Source: JAQBFJ01 sp032123435
GTDB taxonomy: Bacteria; Verrucomicrobiota; Kiritimatiellia; UBA8416; JAQBFJ01
Assembly: GCA_032123435.1 (NCBI GenBank)
Contig: JAQBFJ010000075.1
Span: 1 to 15,790, forward strand
DNA: 15,790 bases
Reading direction: 5' to 3'
The notes below the pieces were generated by a model. It made no database searches and had not been told where the DNA came from. It saw only the letters and a program-made list of their open reading frames with translations. Shown here in pieces: positions 13,604 through 15,790 of the stretch. How positions within the stretch are numbered: the stretch's first letter is position 1; each line of letters starts with the position of its first letter. The position numbers and the translations under genes are program-made.

Positions 13604-14527
13604 TTACGATTTTCCAAAATACTTTCTTAAGACCATAACTTGAATATCCGACGGGATTTCGCGGCGGGTTGCCATGTCGTTGAAAGTAACTGCTGCGTTT
13701 ACGCGATCCGTTTCGCTGGCGAGTATTCCTTCCAGTAAATGTTCTGCCGTTGACATCATCTGTTTCTCCATTTCTATCTTTGTCAGGTTGACTTCCCTTG
13801 CTTTCTGCAGTTGTTGTTCGATGATTTCGGCGTTTCTCACCTTGAGTTCTCGCAACTCCTTGTTTTTCTTTTCAGCAGAGCGCGCGGCGGCATTGCGGGT
13901 GGATTGTTCCTTTTTGATTTCATCCAGTTTTCTTTTTCTTGCTCTCTGCAGGCGTGCTTCGGTTAATTCGGCGATTCTTTGCGCTTCTGTTCTAAGCAGT
14001 ATTCTTACTCCAGCCAAGGGGCCTTTTTTCTTTTCCTTCGTAAGCGTCAACTGTTTGTCGCGGCGTTCTGACTCTATTTGTTCAATAACCGCCTTGGGCA
14101 CCTGACTGCCGTGTTTGATTTTGAATCCGACAACAGATGGGGTTTCGAGCCGTTTCTTCAGTTGTGGCAGAGCCAGCATGAACTCTTTCCTGAGAATTCT
14201 GCGCCGCCGGTTTTTGTCATCTTGTTCTCCCGGCGCAGTTGGGATTTCGCCGGTATCGACCCATGTTTGAACTGTTCGTCTGGCGGCGCCCAGTATCTTT
14301 GCGGCTTCACCTGTGCCTATAGTGGTCAGATTTATTTTTGCGTCTGCTTTAATGTATTCGAGACTGAACAGCCAATGTTCGTTATCAGTTTTTTTAGTCC
14401 ATTCCGGGAAGGCGCCGTTATTCTGCCGGGTATACTTATATGCGCGTGCCACATAGGCGGAAGGTTTCAAGGCGCCCGCAATGCCTTGTATTGCTTTAGA
14501 ATCAATCCATTCTGTGACAGGTGTCAT
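13604..14527 (-). CDS. Uncharacterised HTH (MerR/excisionase-like) coiled-coil protein
   Basis: A 307-residue protein I cannot assign to a named family. Residues 69-120 form a clear MerR/excisionase-type winged HTH: IGTGEAAKILGAARRTVQTW, then DTGEIPTAPG and RRRRILRKEF. Residues 7-62 look like a degenerate second copy, with GAFP (38-41) and WLFSLEYI (52-59) in the places of GEIP (93-96) and RILRKEFM. From about residue 155 to 255 the chain is a highly charged helix rich in K, E, R, A and Q, very likely a coiled coil, followed by a short globular tail (residues about 260-307). Architecture recalls KfrA-type or terminase-small-subunit-like DNA binders, but no homology is claimed. There is no SD; a promoter directly before the ATG suggests a leaderless mRNA. 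Confidence 0.75.
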   Translation of the reverse strand: MTPVTEWIDSKAIQGIAGALKPSAYVARAYKYTRQNNGAFPEWTKKTDNEHWLFSLEYIKADAKINLTTIGTGEAAKILGAARRTVQTWVDTGEIPTAPGEQDDKNRRRRILRKEFMLALPQLKKRLETPSVVGFKIKHGSQVPKAVIEQIESERRDKQLTLTKEKKKGPLAGVRILLRTEAQRIAELTEARLQRARKRKLDEIKKEQSTRNAAARSAEKKNKELRELKVRNAEIIEQQLQKAREVNLTKIEMEKQMMSTAEHLLEGILASETDRVNAAVTFNDMATRREIPSDIQVMVLRKYFGKS

Positions 14528-14535
14528 TAGGGTGA

Positions 14536-14564
14536 AATTTAGCTCTCTTGCCGGATCTCGTCAA
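14536..14564 (-). promoter_or_regulatory. Promoter of the HTH-coiled-coil gene, apparently leaderless
   Basis: On the minus strand: TTGACG (14559-14564), 17-bp spacer, TAAATT (14536-14541). Only 8 nt separate the -10 box from the ATG at 14527, so transcription would begin at or within two bases of the start codon. This fits the lack of any SD. Confidence 0.5.
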
Positions 14565-14588
14565 CTTTTCCCGGCTTTGTTTTTTTCT

Positions 14589-14617
14589 TTGACAGGTATT
14601 CAAGTACACAGTAAACA
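14589..14617 (+). promoter_or_regulatory. Candidate promoter of the LbH gene
   Basis: A perfect TTGACA (14589-14594) is followed after 17 bp by TAAACA (14612-14617), a weak -10. It is divergent from, and 24 bp apart from, the promoter of the HTH-coiled-coil gene, so the two could be regulated jointly. Confidence 0.4.
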
Positions 14618-14650
14618 GGAACTTGGATTGGTTACTTGGAAAGGCAGATA

Positions 14651-15526
14651 ATGAGTGTTATTCCTGATATGTTGCGTTCAGAGTATTTTTTTGATGTTAA
14701 TCTTGTTGAATACAAAGAAATATTTGACGATGTTTCGTATGTCTGGGAGATAGTCAGGAAAATACAGGCTGGTGAATTCATTAACAGACTGGCGCGGTCC
14801 GGGTGTCAGGCTGTATCTGTTTCGGAGTTGAACGGTTTTAATGTCAATGGTTCTTTTGAAGGCAGGATTGCCAATGGTTCGGTTATTGGGTCTGGCGTTG
14901 TAGTTTCGGGAGCTGGCGGCGTTTTATGTGTTGATAAGGGCGCCGAAATCAAGCCGGGCACTTTTATTAATGTTGGCACTAATGCTGTATATATCGGGTG
15001 TGGCGCGCGTGTTGGGCCGAATGCACATTTGGACGCTGTTAAGGGCAGTATTTATATCAGCGCTAATGTGGAACTTCGTCAATGTTCTTATGTACGGGAA
15101 TGTTCTGTTATTTCGGCTGGAGCGGTCATCGGCAATAGTTGTGAGATAAAGAGTTCTTTTATTGGTTTAGATGCTGAGGTGCCTCATTTCAATTATGTTG
15201 GGGACAGTGTATTGGGAAGCAAAGCTCATTTAGGTGCCGGCGCGAAGATATCAAATCTCAAGATAATGCCCGATCCTGAGAAAGCTGATACAGTGAAAAT
15301 CAGGTATGAAGGACAGACATGGGACACCGGTCTGCGCAAGATGGGTGCTATTCTGGGTGACAATGTTCAGATAGGATGTAACGCAGTTACGAATCCGGGG
15401 TCAATCATAGGGAAGAATGTGTTTGTTTACGCAGGCAGTAATGTTTCCGGTTTCATTCCTTCAAACACGGTAGTCAAGCTGAGGCAGGTGTTTGAGCGTA
15501 CCGGTCTTAACCCGAATATTGCATGA
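14651..15526 (+). CDS. Left-handed beta-helix (GlmU C-domain-like) acyltransferase-type protein
   Basis: A 291-residue predicted cytoplasmic protein. The first 60 residues are helical (EYFFDVNLVEYKEIFDDVSYVW). Hexapeptide repeats follow to the end (such as IANGSVIGSGVVVSGAGG, VYIGCGARVGPNAHLD, MGAILGDNVQIGCNA), forming a left-handed beta helix that normally trimerises. VPHFNYVGDSVLGSKAHLGA and ISNLKI match the acyl-acceptor region of GlmU-like nucleotidyltransferase/acetyltransferase tails. There is no nucleotidyltransferase domain, so it is a stand-alone LbH member; the acceptor is probably a nucleotide-sugar or sugar phosphate, which is inference. The start at 14651 has GGAAAGG (14638-14644) 6 nt upstream; an in-frame TTG at 14636 lies before that SD and is rejected. 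Confidence 0.8.
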   Translation: MSVIPDMLRSEYFFDVNLVEYKEIFDDVSYVWEIVRKIQAGEFINRLARSGCQAVSVSELNGFNVNGSFEGRIANGSVIGSGVVVSGAGGVLCVDKGAEIKPGTFINVGTNAVYIGCGARVGPNAHLDAVKGSIYISANVELRQCSYVRECSVISAGAVIGNSCEIKSSFIGLDAEVPHFNYVGDSVLGSKAHLGAGAKISNLKIMPDPEKADTVKIRYEGQTWDTGLRKMGAILGDNVQIGCNAVTNPGSIIGKNVFVYAGSNVSGFIPSNTVVKLRQVFERTGLNPNIA

Positions 15527-15590
15527 AGAATCGCATGCATGTGGGGTAAGAAGTGCATCCGCAGGGCATTACGACTGTATGGGAGACGCG

Positions 15591-15629
15591 TTCAATAACC
15601 AATATCCAATCACCAAATCCAATTACCAG
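15591..15629. repeat. CAATAACC/CAATATCC degenerate repeat, block 1
   Basis: Short units such as CAATAACC, AATATCC, AATCACC and AATTACC follow one another with imperfect spacing. This type of degenerate CCAAT-rich string is familiar as dispersed intergenic repeats in some PVC and related genomes (from general knowledge). Confidence 0.6.
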
Positions 15630-15757
15630 GTAAGAGAAAGGGAGGTTTTAGACGGGATAACGGGATGAACAAAAGCAGGATGGTCCAAGAAATCTGGATA
15701 AAAATATCGGCAGATTTCCTGGACAGTGTTCTTGATGGGGGAGTAAGAAGAAAGAAA
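15630..15757. other. Gene-free spacer between the two repeat blocks
   Basis: Contains GGGATAACGGGATGAACAAA and AGCAGGAT (within 15654-15681), reminiscent of the dispersed CAGGAT-type repeats of the same kind of genomes. An ATG at 15665 opens a frame to the window edge, but it runs through the CCAAT-type repeat and has no SD at proper spacing, so it is not called as a gene. The 15527-15590 stretch just upstream likewise shows nothing beyond a GCATGCATG-rich segment. Confidence 0.4.
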
Positions 15758-15758
15758 A

Positions 15759-15790
15759 GGTATTCAATATCCAATAACCAATATTCAAAT
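15759..15790. repeat. CAATAACC/CAATATCC degenerate repeat, block 2 (cut by window edge)
   Basis: TATTCAATATCCAATAACCA and the following ATATTCAAAT repeat the units of block 1 and continue beyond the window. Shared words with block 1 include TTCAATA, AATATCCAAT and CAATAACCAATAT. Confidence 0.6.

Noticed and set aside
13674..14105. Plus-strand frame opposite the coiled-coil region
   Set aside because: It is a serine-rich mirror of the charged lysine/glutamate codons on the minus strand, without its own start signals.
15665..15790. Frame from ATG running to the right edge
   Set aside because: It translates through the CCAAT-type repeat, and the nearest purine-rich stretch is too far from the ATG to serve as an SD.
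15591..15790. CRISPR array
   Set aside because: The repeated words are short, degenerate and contiguous, with no constant-length spacers and no cas genes nearby.

Overview
The window is an ordinary bacterial chromosomal stretch of mostly housekeeping genes, plus a small regulatory/radical-SAM module and several uncharacterised genes. Gene content (rpmE-prfA-prmC, a TPR protein with cvpA-dnaG, LbH acyltransferase, scramblase-like protein), the GPGGQSVNTTYSAVR form of the RF1 catalytic loop and the CAATATCCAATAACC-type dispersed repeat at the right end suggest a Gram-negative environmental lineage, possibly of the PVC group (Kiritimatiellota/Lentisphaerota/Verrucomicrobiota-like) or a neighbour such as Omnitrophota. 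That placement is inference from style, not from a marker search.

Left part (1-3730): the tail of an unidentified gene (3-149); a gene-free stretch with unusual crossing inverted repeats; a cobalamin-binding radical SAM protein with a DUF4070-like tail (436-1914); and a histidine kinase/OmpR-family response regulator pair joined by an ATGA overlap (1999-3638). Upstream of the radical SAM gene lies an 11-bp-period direct repeat which, read on the minus strand, looks like a Pho box (TGTCAT-N5-TGTCAT), so a PhoB/OmpR-type regulator, perhaps the neighbour, could control it. A short repeat (consensus GCCCGYTTATTKCACG) sits in three intergenic sites only in this part.

Middle (3731-7792, minus strand): a TPR protein, CvpA and DNA primase form an apparent operon with a recognisable promoter at 7765-7792. 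On the plus strand, rpmE with its terminator, then prfA and prmC, form the common L31/RF1/RF1-methyltransferase cluster. After prmC lies a truncated cyclic-nucleotide-binding domain gene whose 3' end abuts a near-consensus promoter for a secreted cyclophilin.

Right part (11296-15790): a ferredoxin-domain aldo/keto reductase, a stand-alone CheY-like receiver, a phospholipid-scramblase/LURP-like protein (minus), an uncharacterised protein with a MerR/excisionase-type HTH (probably two in tandem) followed by a long charged coiled coil (minus, apparently leaderless), and a divergent left-handed beta-helix acyltransferase-like gene. The last 264 bases hold no convincing gene and contain dispersed AT-rich repeats. 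There is no CRISPR array, transposase or prophage, and no RNA gene was recognised.
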